Translations under genes and position numbers: made by a program
Part shown: piece by piece, positions 11,597 to 22,527 of the stretch
Position numbering within the stretch: the stretch's first letter is position 1
How the letters are laid out: each line of letters begins with the position of its first letter
Notes under the pieces: generated by a model
Databases searched by the model: none
The model's input: only the letters and a program-made list of their open reading frames with translations
What the model was told of the DNA's origin: nothing
NCBI GenBank assembly: GCA_964017185.1
Contig: OZ024879.1
Location: forward strand, 21,827,456-21,891,455
DNA from: Rugalucina vietnamica
Lineage: Eukaryota; Mollusca; Bivalvia; Lucinida; Lucinidae
Length of the DNA: 64,000 nucleotides
Direction: 5' to 3'

Positions 11597-12540
11597 ATAT
11601 ATAAACAATAGACCAGGGAATAGAGTGATTAAACACATTTTGAAATATTTTACTTGTGAAATTCAGAAACACAACTCTTCTTCCCTGTCATTCTGAAATT
11701 CTATGAATCTTTGATACTGTCACAAAATTTTAGTTTCTTGGCAATGTTGACAGTATGTAACCAAGTTCGACCAAATTTTGTATACATTTCAATATTGTTG
11801 ATAGATGCCATAGTCTGCAAATTTGCAACAGAGTTAGGGCCCTTGGTTGATTTCAGAAAATAAGTTAAGCACCACTGAACTGTTTTTCATATATCAGTGT
11901 AAACCACTCTAAGTATAACCCACAACATCGGAAATGTCCACTTCTGTTGCACCGTTTGAATAGTGCCAGCTCGAGAAATTTTGTTCAGGAAATGTCCTGA
12001 CAGTGTCTATTGGGGATGGCAATGAACACTTGAATGTTTGGATCGAGATCTGCTGTTCGAACCCAATTTTCGAGATCTGCAGTTTGAACCCAATTTCCGC
12101 ATCTGAAGGTTTGCAACAAAAATGATGTCATTTATCTGTCCTTCCCTTTCGTTTTTGATTTCGTGCATCTTTTTACGGAGTAGGGGCGGGGGTAGAGGTG
12201 AATAAGCGTATTGTAGACATTAATCGTTACACACTATCAATAAGCAATCGCTGTCTTGTTTTTTTTTTTTTTTTGACAGATTTGAGCCGACCAGAAAACG
12301 ATTTGAGGCGGTCAATTCGGCCGGCGGCCGGCTCTTAATGAAAACCCTGTGTTTTACTCTGAAGAAAGCACATCTGATTATTTGCCCTGTGCTTGTAAGA
12401 GCGTCTAATTTCGGGACACGGAGTATGAAGTACGAAGCCAAATAGCAAACATGTATTTTGTATGGGCCAAAAATTTCGGGACAATCATAGCTATGTAGGT
12501 ATATAGGGATTGTGTCACACATAGCGAAAAGTAGCTATGC
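11597..12540. other. 3' flank of the preceding gene; no further gene seen
   Basis: AT-rich sequence without supported exons. A short direct repeat ('gaacccaattt') occurs at 12058-12092, and a T run at 12258-12274. The C-terminal part of the minus-strand frames here is interrupted repeatedly. Confidence 0.4.
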
Positions 12541-12995
12541 ATAGTAGGCCTTGGCGCCGCCTGTTGCTGCTGCTGCTGTTGAGATGTGACGCTGTATATT
12601 TCAATTGTGTAGATATTCGGGACCGGGAGTATGAAGTATAAGCCGAATTGAATATACACGCGCATATTTTTCTGCGACAAACGATTGTACACGGAAAGGA
12701 GACCTCGATACATTGTCATTTGAACTTTTGATTTGTAGCGGTGTGTTTATTAAACTAATTAGATTTCTTTTCTTTTTGCTTTGTCTCAATCATCTTCAGG
12801 ATCCTTTTCTGGATTTTCAAAATAGTTTTTTTAAAACGTTGATGCCACTCTTAAAAACACCTGCAAAGCCATATACTTCTTTCCAACTCTCATCGTCAAA
12901 ATGATTGTTTGTGGTTCAGTATCATAAAACTTCAGTCATTCGTTTAAGACTTCTGTCCTTTAGGAACAGAATATGAAAATCAATTCTGTACAACA

Positions 12996-13175
12996 TTTGT
13001 CGGCTCAGTCACAATCAGGGTTGCCTGTACCAGCTATGTTATGCTATGTTCGTATAATTTAATAGGATATTATCTAAGAATGTTATTTTTATTTTACCAT
13101 AATACTTAGGCAATAAGCTTTCAGGCGATATATAACACAATAGGATATTTTGTGCAACATATTGTTATTAGCAAG
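12996..13175 (+). repeat. Fragment of the TIR element family seen complete at 61621-63026
   Basis: Begins with the family terminus ('cggctcagtcacaatcaggg') and continues with 'ttcaggcgatatataa', matching 62010-62040. Here the terminus runs straight into 'ctatgttatgctatg', without the hairpin insertion present in the 61.6-kb copy. It therefore marks the uninterrupted state of the family. Confidence 0.6.
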
Positions 13176-13254
13176 GTAATATGTGTCGTTTGGGTCGATC
13201 TGAGGCACGAGTCGCCTCACGATGTGTAGATTAGAAGTGACCATTTCCTAGATA

Positions 13255-13572
13255 TTATCCCTCAATATCCTTCTTCTGGTCTTGGCAGGGGGCTGGTCCT
13301 GTTGCGGAGCGCGGGAGAGGGTACCTTGAAGGGCGTGCTCGTGGATGGCGAAAAGTAGCTATGCATAGTAGGCTTTGCTGCTGCTGCTGTTGTTGCTCGT
13401 TCTCCTGAAGTTGCCGTCTAACATCCCGTACTTCCCCCTCTACAGCCTCGATCCTTTCATCAAAGGTTGACAGCTTCTCCGCTACAAACCCCATTATGGC
13501 CTCCAGTCGGGGGTCCTCTTCATCTTCATCGTCCATCTCTTCAAACAGATCCTTCTCCCGATCATCTTGCAC
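13255..13572 (-). CDS. Minus-strand exon: acidic coiled coil followed by polyQ
   Basis: On the minus strand an acceptor ('gtttcag') precedes VQDDREKDLFEEMDDEDEE, then a heptad-like stretch (FVAEKLSTFDERIEAVEGEV, roughly residues 40-60) and seven to eight Gln codons. After the polyQ, the called frame reads SLLCIATFRHPR. The frame one base off reads PTMHSYFSPSTSTPFKVPSP, which looks equally protein-like, so a slippage frameshift at the CAG run is plausible. A related segment (CAG run plus 'gcatagctacttttcgc') lies at 12530-12585. It may be part of a transposable-element ORF1; unassigned. Confidence 0.45.
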   Translation of the reverse strand: MQDDREKDLFEEMDDEDEEDPRLEAIMGFVAEKLSTFDERIEAVEGEVRDVRRQLQENEQQQQQQQSLLCIATFRHPRARPSRYPLPRSATGPAPCQDQKKDIEG

Positions 13573-13617
13573 CTGAAACGACAAAAGAAACAATACGGGA
13601 TTAGTCAACGATCGCTA

Positions 13618-14640
13618 CAAATGATAAATTTGCAAAAAAAAAAACAAAAACAAAAAAAAAAACAAAAAAAAAAAACGCGATTTGACCCCCTTTGGCACCT
13701 CAGCGGCGATTTTGCTTGTTTCACTTCATAGCAAGTCCAGTTTTTATTTCTTTTGCAAAGTTGTCTATGAAGTCTTGGCTGACCAGTAAATATCTCTTGG
13801 TTGACCATTAGGGCCTAAGAGAAATAGATTGGCTGCTTGTGCCACCAGGAAAAGCTACTAAACTACTGACCGACTATCTGGTTAACCGCTCAAGTCTGAG
13901 CTTACGCAGGAAAAGGGGTTTAGTCAAACCAGCCATGCATTTAAGCCTTATTGGTTTGCTTGGGTGTTTATATTTATGAAGCACATTTTGAGTCATGCCA
14001 TCCTAATGCTGGGTAAAAGTCCCATACAATGGAGGCAACGCACCGATTGTTTTTGACTGGGACGTAATGCATCAATTCAAACAAACAAGTAAAAAAATCG
14101 ATTTTTAAAACCTATAAAATTATTTTGTTAAAGGATTTTGATAATATAGATCAACTATAGATCACGTAACAAAAGCTACTTCTTTTAATACATAAATTAA
14201 AATCATCATCCAAATAAGCAACCTAACGGTATCTCTCCTGTTCATAGATCAAAATCATGTTGTGATCCATGTCTAGAATTTCCTCCACGACCTTGATATC
14301 CGATTCCTCCCGTTAATCCCATCATCCTACAAATGCAAATATATCCTCAAATAATGATACGTTGTTTTACTCATATGAACGTGTACTTCAAGTTATTATA
14401 TCATTTCTTACTTACCATCTTACCATAATTATATTGTGTTTAAGCTTACATATACAGAAATTGCTTCATACATTAAACTGTTAACATTTGAATATACTGA
14501 TATTATAAATTATAATGTTCTCTATATTTCCCACTTTTTAATTACATGAGCAATAACAGAAGCATATAAAATTTTCAACTTAAACTCGCCTAAACTTGAT
14601 TGAAACTATAAAGCACACCTTTATATAACTGACGATAAGT
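13618..14640. other. No gene; A-rich run and old SINE-like tail sequences
   Basis: 13636-13675 is an A-rich run interrupted by single C. 13860-14095 carries 'ctggttaaccgctcaagtct' and 'gactgggacgtaatgcatca', motifs repeated at 16200, 17580, 24115 and 25080. These look like decayed copies of one short interspersed family. Confidence 0.5.
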
Positions 14641-14643
14641 TAT

Positions 14644-14824
14644 AGATAATCAACTGATTTTTTCTTCAAGTGCTGTGTTTTGGAAATTAATTCATAGTTC
14701 AATGACCTTTCATCAGGACCTTTTACGAGCCGAAGGCGAGTAAAAGGGTCTTGATGAAAGATCACTCAAACTATGAATTAATTTCCAAAACACAGCACTT
14801 GAAGAAAAAATCAGTTGATTATCT
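14644..14824. repeat. Long near-perfect inverted repeat (181-bp hairpin)
   Basis: Arms of about 83 bp are almost perfectly complementary. The left starts 'agataatcaactgatttttt', the right ends with its reverse complement, and the loop region reads 'gagccgaaggcgag'. The transcript or single strand would form a very stable stem. No coding. It behaves like a foldback MITE. Confidence 0.9.
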
Positions 14825-15583
14825 GTTTCATCCTATAGACCGTAAGATCCAGACCAGCTTGTTACAACTGAGCAGGTGATCAGTGTCTTTGTCTTACTGT
14901 AACTGTACAAAAAGTAAAGTTCATTAAGAAAAGGTTTGTTGTGACACAGCTTTGTACTCTTGTACACAATGGCACTTCCTGTATTGCCATAAAAAGGTAC
15001 CTTTGTAAATCTACATGTGATCAGCCAGTGCAAATAAACTAGCAGGAACATGACCTTTTAGTACAAAATAAAGATTGAGATCAGTTGTGAGATCAGCTGT
15101 TTGACAACAGACCAGCTTATCAGTGTCTTCGTTATGATGGTATGGAAAGTACAGTCTCTAAAGATAGACTTTGTTTTGCCATGGCACATATGAATAGAAC
15201 AAGTGTACTAAAGGTCAGGATGGTAAAAAATTAACTCATATTGTTTAATTTTCGTTAACTCATTTAACCATAGTTTTGTCTCCATAGGCTCTGTACTATG
15301 TCTATAGGATAAACTGCTTTAATTATATCAACCTAGACCAGAAAATAAGCACGAACACATAGTACCTGCTTGAATACTTTAGACTAGTCAGTCAGTGCCT
15401 TGCTAGTTTCTATTCAGGTGGTCTGGTGGCCCAATCACGATTCTCTGAAATTGACCCTGAATACGATAACAGCACCCCTTTCAGGTTTTGCATAGTTCGA
15501 GGGTCGATCAACAGTTTTAAATACACTTATCAAAACCATCACTCCCAAGTTAACGGTATCTCTCCTGGTCTTGTACCGAAATC

Positions 15584-15825
15584 ATGTGAGCCGCGACGCG
15601 AGAAAACCGGTCTTCGGGGTTTCCGACCAGGTCTGACACAAACCGACCTGTACAGTCATGAAAGCAGGCTAGAAGCTTGAAATTTCGGATTTAAGATGAA
15701 GAGAAATTGTACTATCCGTGTAGCGAAAACAAAGGCGCTGATCAGCTTCGCAGTTACTGCGAAGCTGATCTGCGCCTTTGTTTTCGCATAGGCAAAACTC
15801 CTTTTTTCTCACGATGCGGCTCATA
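15584..15825 (+). mobile_element. MITE with 'tgagccgc' ends and internal hairpin
   Basis: The ends are imperfect inverted repeats ('catgtgagccgcgacgcgag' at the left, 'ctcacgatgcggctcata' at the right). A nearly perfect 64-bp hairpin lies at 15723-15786 ('gcgaaaacaaaggcgctgat' plus its complement). Copies are at 55626-55868 and 55858-56100; a reversed partial copy is at 39495-39660, and end fragments at 47717-47750 and 56575-56612. Confidence 0.8.
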
Positions 15826-16324
15826 CAAATGCACGCATACCCGCAAAAGATGATACATTACTTTACTCACATGTACTAATACGTGACGTTATTATATTAT
15901 TTCGTATTTACAATAATTATATTGCGTTTAAGCTTACAAATACAGAAACTGTTTCATACATTATACATGTACAGACTAATATTTAAATAAACTGATACTA
16001 ACTAATAATCTTATACATGTACTGTAAATTCCCAAAATTAAATTGCACAAACCATAGCAGGACGTATAGCGTACAGCATATTCAAGAAAACCTTAGGTGT
16101 CTGAATTTGATTGAAACTAAAATGCATAATTTTAATATCACAACTCTTCAATTTTGCTGGCTTTTGTGTTTGAAGACATTATTTGAGCATTCGTAAATAA
16201 AAACAGTGAAATGCATCTGATTACTTGTTAATCGCTCAGAAGGACCGAGCAGGCTCAGGAAATGTGGATCAAGTCAAAACATCTAAGCTTACTTTGAATG
16301 AAAATAAAACATACCCTATAAGAA

Positions 16325-17375
16325 AAATGAGCATATTTATGAATAAAGGGATGGGTCATACCGCGGTTACGGGGAAACTTATGCCTCTTCAGTGACCCTT
16401 TACATTTAGCAAAATGGAGCCAAAGAGAAATACTGAGGTATTTCGGTCTGAACTATGGTCCGACTTAACATTATCGAATGGAGTCCAGTCCGACCAGAGT
16501 GACGTTATACCTAGACTATAGTTCAACAAAGCCTTCCACTAAGGTTTCTCCGCAACAAATCGATTAACTATTAATTAATCGATACACGATTATTTTAGCA
16601 CTTTTAATTGTTACTTACATGTTTGAATTTATTTTCCCGTGTTTGTCAGTCCACTAAAGTACTCTCTTTTCTTTGTCTTGAAACTAAAAGAAATAGAAGG
16701 CGCCGCAATATTCAATAGACCATGGATCAATTTAACACTATTCAATCAGCTTTCCGCTGGAGCATGCGCAATAACACCTTCCGGTACTAGACTATGGTAA
16801 GAGATCGTAGTACCTCACTGTAAATTTGAAACTTTCAACAGGATAGTCGAATCAAAGACAAATATTACTCTAAATTCGGAAATTTTCAAGAATTTTCCTT
16901 TTCCGAATTATTAGCCAGTTATTGAATTCGCGATTGAGTGTCCATGTATTCTATAATGTTTGTTAAATTTGAATTCGGGAGGCAACCAATTCGCGAATAT
17001 TAGCGAAAATTAAGTTATCGCGAATATTTCGGGATCTACAGTTTCCAAACAGAGCCAAATATATAAAACGTTGGTAAGAAAATGAATCTTAAACGATAAT
17101 GAATTACTGATTTCTCAGAATACTTTCGCTTCTCAAAGGACCAAACGATAAATATAATCTGCACTATGGATAATGTACGAGAAATTTTATGGGCTGCACA
17201 CAGCACAACACCAGCTGCAGTAATAGCAAATAAAAATTAAACAGATCCTTTAAGAATAGTTAATATATTGATTAGGAAAGGGATAGGCCATGCCGCGGTT
17301 AAGGATACTTAAGCCTCTTCAGTGACCCTTTAGATTTGGCAAAATGGAGCCAAAAAGAAATACTGTAATTTTGCA
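16325..17375 (+). repeat. Direct repeat pair about 933 bp apart
   Basis: 16325-16440 and 17258-17370 share 'gcctcttcagtgaccctt', 'aaaatggagccaaa' and 'aatactg', with 'ccgcggtta' just before. The left copy is followed directly by the TIR-like element at 16441. A third weaker copy starts near 17925. Confidence 0.6.
16441..16817 (+). mobile_element. MITE-like repeat, inverted copy at 58968-59396
   Basis: The same order of blocks is found on the opposite strand at 58968-59396: 'gaccagagtgacgtta', 'aaagccttccacta', 'cacttttaattgtt', 'ctcttttctttgtcttgaaac', 'catgcgcaa', and 'gactatgg' near the end. In the 59-kb copy the ends read 'acttcgatctc' and its complement, so the family has short terminal inverted repeats. 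Non-coding. Confidence 0.65.
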
Positions 17376-18667
17376 ACTTCCAACAATATAGTTCATACAA
17401 AAACAAGTATTAACTAAACAGAGCCAAATATGTAAAACGTTGAAGCTCTTTTTGGATGTCATGACATCATTATTTTGGCATAATTTAAAGTCTCATAGAA
17501 TGGAGACAACGTCATGACATGACCATAGCTGTTGACTGCGACGTAAAGCATAATTCAAACAAACAAACGTCTATGCTACTGACTGAACATCTGATTACTG
17601 GTTTACCGCTTAGGTCTGAGCATGCCCAGGAAATGTGGTTCAAGTCAAACTGTTCATACATTAAGCCTTATTGGCTTAGTTGCGTGTTATAATTGAACCA
17701 CCGCCCATTGGAACTTAAAGAAATAGATGGGCTGCTTGTGCCGTTAGGCAAAGCTTCTACGCTACTCACTGTCCATCTGATAAAATATAGAAGCAACGTC
17801 GCGACAAGACCTTTGCTGTTGATTGGGACGTTACACATTAATTGAAACAGGCTTGCCAGTTGGGGTAAAACTTAAGCTAAAATATAAATAAAATTAAAAA
17901 AATAGACCCTTTGATACAATTAACCATTGAGAGGGAAATAGTATGGGCCATATTGCGAAGTATCGGGTAACGAACCCTCACCTGTGATCATTTACCAGCC
18001 GGCAACGAAAGTCTGATTAAAGTGCTGCAATTTCGTGAATTCACACAAGGTAATTCGACATCAAAAACATATTCCTAAAAAGGGTCAAATTATTACATCA
18101 TTGTTTAAACAACACTTTAAATTTGAAGCTGTTTATCTTTGTTAGCAGACCTGATGCAACAGCATCTTTATCTTTCAGCTGAGGCATTGTCTGCAAAACA
18201 GTTGGATAATCTTGAATAATGTTGTAGGACATCTTGAACAGACTCACCGAACGAAAGCCTGCGCATTTGACAGTCATGTACTTTCTTTAGGCGCTTTGCT
18301 GCTTTATCATGTCTTTTTTCATTTGACAGTGTCCCAGACTTCAGTTGGAGCTGTATTTAAAAACAAAACAAAAACAGCATACCTCTTTCAAATGGCCTAC
18401 ATAGTTGAAGCAGTCATAAGTGCAGCAATTTAAACTAGCGTATCTGCACATCCCAGTGCAGGACGATGACATATGCCATGAATGCTTACCATATTTGGAT
18501 CCGCAGTGCGCTTTTGTCTTGTACCTACTCCATTGTTTTATTCAACCACTACCGCCGTCACAAGAGGACATACTTTCTGGAAACAGCTCAAAATCCTCCA
18601 TATGAGTATTATGGAGCAAATGGTCTTCAAGTTTGCCGACTTTAAGTTCTCAGACAGGAGTGCTATA
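16818..18667. other. No gene seen; repeats only
   Basis: Contains the second direct-repeat unit at 17258 and decayed short interspersed sequences near 17527-17850 ('gctgttgactgcgacgtaaa', 'gctgttgattgggacgtta'). Frames at 18212-18670 are short and lack supporting features. Confidence 0.4.
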
Positions 18668-19095
18668 TAGCTCACCTGAGCCGAAGGCTCACAAGTTGAG
18701 CTTATAGGATGGTCATGGTCTGGCGTCTGTTCGTCGGCGTCCGTCACATGACCGAGATGGCCACCATACCCATATATCATGATAAAAACTCCTCCAAGAA
18801 ACTTAGTATGTAGCACTGGGGACTCCAGCCCATCATAGTTTGCTCAAATGATGACCATGTAATGACCTTGACCTATTTTACGGCAAGGTCAATTTTGGAA
18901 ACAGAGGCTTTTAACGGGACAAAAAGTGAAGACAATGGATATTAAAAAAACTATTGCAGCCTGAGTCCTGAAATTTGGCAGATGCAGACAACTTATGTGT
19001 GTTAGTATTCAAGGTCAATGTCATTTCATGATGACTAAATGCTCGAAAATCAGGCTTCAGGTGAGCGTTCTCAGGACCAATGGTCGTCTGGTTGA
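18668..19095 (+). repeat. Complete dispersed repeat, 'gctcacctgagccgaaggct' to 'ggtcgtctggttg'
   Basis: About 428 bp, with both family ends present: the head 'agctcacctgagccgaagg' and the tail 'caggtgagcgttctcaggac'. The internal blocks are shared with 1-255 and 9504-10380. I recognise this head/tail pattern as a very common non-coding interspersed repeat of molluscs (from memory). Confidence 0.75.
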
Positions 19096-19406
19096 ATGTT
19101 ATGATTAAATAAAAAATATTGGCCTATCAACCTACCCTGATTTTTTGGACATGAAACAGGAACTACACATATTATTAAGACCTAACCAAATCATGATAAA
19201 ACTGAACTAACTGGGTTTTGCAAGACCTTTGACTTCGGAACCCATGTTGACAGTCAGCAAGAATGCTTTCAAGAGCCAAGTGCACAGACCAGTTCGTGTC
19301 AGACCTGGTCGGAAACCCAAATTGTTGGTTTTCTGAATGCAGTGGCTGACATATCTGTTGTCTTGCCAGGATAATTGTGAAGGGTGTTTGCTCTTTTGGT
19401 TTTGTT

Positions 19407-19644
19407 GTCCTGGCCTCGAGGTTATAAAACTTTTTTCATGCTCAGCTCAGCTGAGCTTGAAATTTTAGATCCTCATAAATACTGAAATAGCCCAAATATA
19501 TTGAAATTAAAGTACACCAAAGCCTGTAATTTATCCTGCTTATAAATGTTAAAATTGTTGGCATTTTAACATTCATGAGCTGGAGAAATTTTAGTCTCAG
19601 CTGAGCTGAGCATGAAAAAAGTTTTATAACCTCGGGCCCAGGAC
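19407..19644. mobile_element. 238-bp MITE with about 46-bp terminal inverted repeats
   Basis: The left end 'gtcctggcctcgaggttata' and the following 'aaaacttttttcatgctcag' are mirrored at the right end, with only a few mismatches through 'ctcagctgag'. The centre is unrelated AT-rich sequence. No target duplication longer than 1-2 bp is evident. It lies just beside the tandem array at 19860. Confidence 0.85.
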
Positions 19645-19859
19645 TTTCAAGATGCAAGGTGCTGACCTGTCCCTGATTAAAGATATCCCAGGATATAAGA
19701 TCATCATGAAGGCTGTTCTCAAACACCAGATACAACAACTGGTAAGGATATAAAACAAAATTGGTTGCATTTCCAGAGTGACCTGAGATAACAGCTTTAC
19801 TGAGCTTTGTGTTTTGAATTTCAAAAAAGAAAAAAAAAGATGCTGTGAGATTGGATCTG

Positions 19860-20640
19860 AGTTTTGTTTGGCCCCTTGTTTCCACTTTTTTTTACTTTCT
19901 TTCTCATGTTTGTCGTTCTTGTTTTTGTCTTTGTTACCACTGCTTCTACTTTCTTTTTCGTGTTTGTCGGTTTGTTTGTCTCCTTGTTTCCACTTTTTTA
20001 CTTTCTTTCTCATGTTTGTCGTTCTTGTTTATGTCCTTGTTACTACTGCTTCTACTTCCTTTTTCGTGTTTGTCGGTTTGTTTGGCCCCTTGTTTCCTTT
20101 TGTTTTACTTTCTCATGTTTGTCGTTCTTGTTTTTGTCTTTGTTACCACTGCTTCTACTTTCTTTTTCGTGTTTGTCGGTTTGTTTGTCTCCTTGTTTCC
20201 GCTTTTTTTACTTTCTTTCTCATGTTTGTCGTTCTTGTTTTTGTCTTTGTTATCACTGCTTCTACTTTCTTTTTCGTGTTTGTCGGTTTGTTTGTCTCCT
20301 TGTTTCCACTTTTTTTACTTTCTTTCTCATGTTTGTCGTTCTCGTTTTTGTCTTTGTTACCACTGCTTCTACTTTCTTTTTCGTGTTTGTCGGTTTTGTT
20401 TGGCCCCTTGTTTCCACTTTTTTACTTTCTTTCTCATGTTTGTCGTTCTTGTTTTTGTCTCTGTTGCCACTGCTTCTACTTTCCTTTTCGTGTTTGGCGG
20501 TTTGTTTGTCTCCTTGTTTCCACTTGTTTTACTTTCTTTCTCATGTTTGTCGTTCTTGTTTATGTCCTCGTTACTACTGCTTTCACTCTCTTTTTCGTGT
20601 TTGTCGGTTTTGTTTGGCTCATTATTCCCACTGTCTTTGT
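19860..20640. repeat. 106-bp tandem array, about seven units
   Basis: 'tcggtttgttt' followed by 'ccttgtttcc' recurs near 19967, 20073, 20177, 20283, 20391, 20497 and 20602. The plus strand is T-rich with few stop triplets, and the period is 1 mod 3, so all three plus frames stay open (apparent hydrophobic proteins of 268-306 aa). Those plus-strand ORFs are artefacts of the array. The minus strand codes the charged DKHEKES repeats. Confidence 0.9.
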
Positions 20641-20734
20641 TCTCTATTCTTGTTTCGTTTTGTATGGTGATGGTCAAAGGTTCAAACCTTAGTCCATTTT
20701 CAAGATCAGATGAGCTGGAACTACTGCTTGAGGA

Positions 20735-21110
20735 CATACTTATTAAAGCGAGAAGATCAACCTAAATGCATTGGCTGTGATACACCATTTACAGTTAAAC
20801 ACTTTCTTTTAGAATGCACTGACTTTGCAGCAAAGCGACTTTCTTGTTTGCAAGCTAATAACTTGAAAGAATTGTTCAAAGATATACCCTTTCGAAACAT
20901 TTCATCATTTCTTAGACAAGTAAATCTGTTTTATAAAATATGAATTTTCAACCATCAATCTTGTTATTTCATATATCGTTCCTTTATGACGACATTTATA
21001 TCTTACTAAGTGTTACATTTTAATACGATTTCAATATATTTTATCGTTTTACCTTGTTAGACGCTAATGACCCACCAGGGTTGATGCGTCGTTAAACAAC
21101 AAACAAACAA
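20735..21110 (+). mobile_element. 5'-truncated LINE copy with 12-bp target duplication
   Basis: This is the 3' end of the same LINE family as 26529-33662. It encodes the last part of the C-terminal zinc-binding segment (CIGCDTPFTVKHFLLEC) to the stop at 20943, then the 3' UTR with 'gatgcgtcgttaaacaac' and an (AAAC)n tail. The duplicated target 'actgcttgagga' is at 20723-20734 and 21111-21122. Insertion split a Ser-rich minus-strand frame. Confidence 0.9.
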
Positions 21111-21153
21111 ACTGCTTGAGGAACTGGAGCTCTCACTCTCACTGTCGCTCATT

Positions 21154-21723
21154 CTAGATCCATACCACCACTTTTATAGGGGGCTCAAAAACCACACCTT
21201 CCAATGAGGGATTGGGTCTCGCCTCGAACCCAGGAGGGACGTCCAAACTGATGGGTACCAGGTCATGTCCTAGGTCTAGGTCATCTTCGGCAGTCGCATT
21301 GGCTAGTTTAGACTCCCTCGCTTTCTTAGCTGGGTCGTTATAAGAGGCTTTAGGGGCCGGCCTCTTGTAGCAATTTTCTAGAAGGGAGCGTCTTCTCTCA
21401 GGGAGAAGTGGGCTGACTGGTTTTGGGGCCTGGAATGGGGATTTAAAATACACCTTGTACATCCAAGGCAACCGCTCTTCCTCCCACTTCCTCAGCATTT
21501 CCTCTGCCGGCCTCCCTTTGTCCCAGTCTCTCTGTGGTACAGGAACAGGTCCATGGGCCTGGCTTTACATGGAGAATGGCTCATATGTCGAGGTAGGATT
21601 TTCCCACACGGGGCATTTGTAACCAAAAACCAGAATGCACTTCCCTACAGTGTTTTTAATCTTCCAATGAGGATGACTGAACAAGTGCCCATCATCACAG
21701 GGTATACAGATGTACTTGTTGGC
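21154..21723 (-). pseudogene. Minus-strand exon-like frame with Cys/His segment and basic linker
   Basis: After an acceptor ('catgtcttttcag', minus strand) the frame reads ANKYICIPCDDGHLFSHPHW, then GKCILVFGYKCPVWENP, which has the spacing of a zinc-ribbon-like CxxC...CxxxxxxxC pattern. A TAA at 21565-21567 interrupts it. The same frame continues as DWDKGRPAEEMLRKWEEERL, a Pro/Arg-rich stretch (SPLLPERRRSLLENC), an acidic segment and KVVVWI before TAG. One stop in an otherwise long continuous frame suggests a recent pseudogene, or two short proteins. I cannot name the family. Confidence 0.45.
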
Positions 21724-22480
21724 CTGAAAAGACATGAGTTTATGACGACATGAGGATTGGGAAATTGAGATCTTTCAGGTTTGTATTATCTTGTATTCTC
21801 TGACATGACAGTTTCTTAGTAACGATGAAATACCATTAGCTGGATAACATTGACAACTTGAATTTGCTTCGGTTTATCTGTTTCTTGCTGTATATATAAG
21901 AACAGCATTCGAGTCTTTTGAAAAGTAACTGCCTTACACAATTTTAAAACAAAACAAACAAAGCAGTCATAAATATTTAAGTAAGAAGCTTGGAAGTTAC
22001 CTGATCTTGAGCTATTTAACTGCTACAACTAGGCATAGATAGTAAGTACATGTATAGTGTCTTTATAACACCATCCCTAGAATTTAATGTCAACTTGAGT
22101 AAACCTAACAGCATTTTCTGGACAGTTTTCATATTCTGCGATGTCAAGTATAATATATTGTTTTTTCGTTAGTTTGCATTATGAAATCTTGAATACATTC
22201 TGTCGGGCCGCGCAATGTGAGTCCCGACTAACTTTCTGTGTATTTCTACTTCAGGCAAAATGTGAATTTGTTCCTCCACCAAAGGTAACACTCTCAGTAA
22301 TGAAAGAAAGGTGGTTTGTATAAGCTGTAAGAACTCGGTAAACAAATTAAAACCAAACGGAACAACAGGGTCTTAAATTTATGATCTCTTTAATTATTGA
22401 GTTAAAATGAAAACTCTGCTTTATTCTATTTCTCTCTCTGTGCTTACCTTATTTTAAGGATTTGTTACTGCCGTTAGTTT
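21724..22480. other. No gene recognised
   Basis: AT-rich, with only short frames. The first 40 bases on the minus strand are a pyrimidine-rich tract that would serve as the intron end before the exon-like frame at 21723. Confidence 0.4.
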
Positions 22481-22527
22481 GATTTACCCTGATGCTACGC
22501 GGAACCATGAAGGATTTTTATCCCCTT

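Larger units (their letters stand above)
19624..21152 (-). pseudogene. Ser-rich then Lys/Glu-rich repeat protein frame, split by a LINE
   Basis: On the minus strand an ATG at 21150-21152 opens MSDSESESSSSS. The frame is interrupted by the LINE at 20735-21110 and resumes as SSSDLENGLRFEPLTITIQN, followed by repeats with the core DKHEKES and GNKDKNKND (about 35 residues per unit). The DNA repeat is about 106 bp, so the reading frame shifts between units, and the long frames at 20369-20737 and 19624-20013 are not one simple protein. The ATG lies 1 base after the stop (TAG, 21154-21156) of the frame at 21154-21723. It could be a low-complexity nuclear-type protein or an element ORF; function unknown. 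Confidence 0.45.

Noticed and set aside
19814..20765. Three overlapping plus-strand ORFs of 268-306 aa, very hydrophobic, like membrane proteins
   Set aside because: They are the three frames of a 106-bp T-rich tandem repeat with few stop triplets and translate the same DNA; no ATG context or family supports them.
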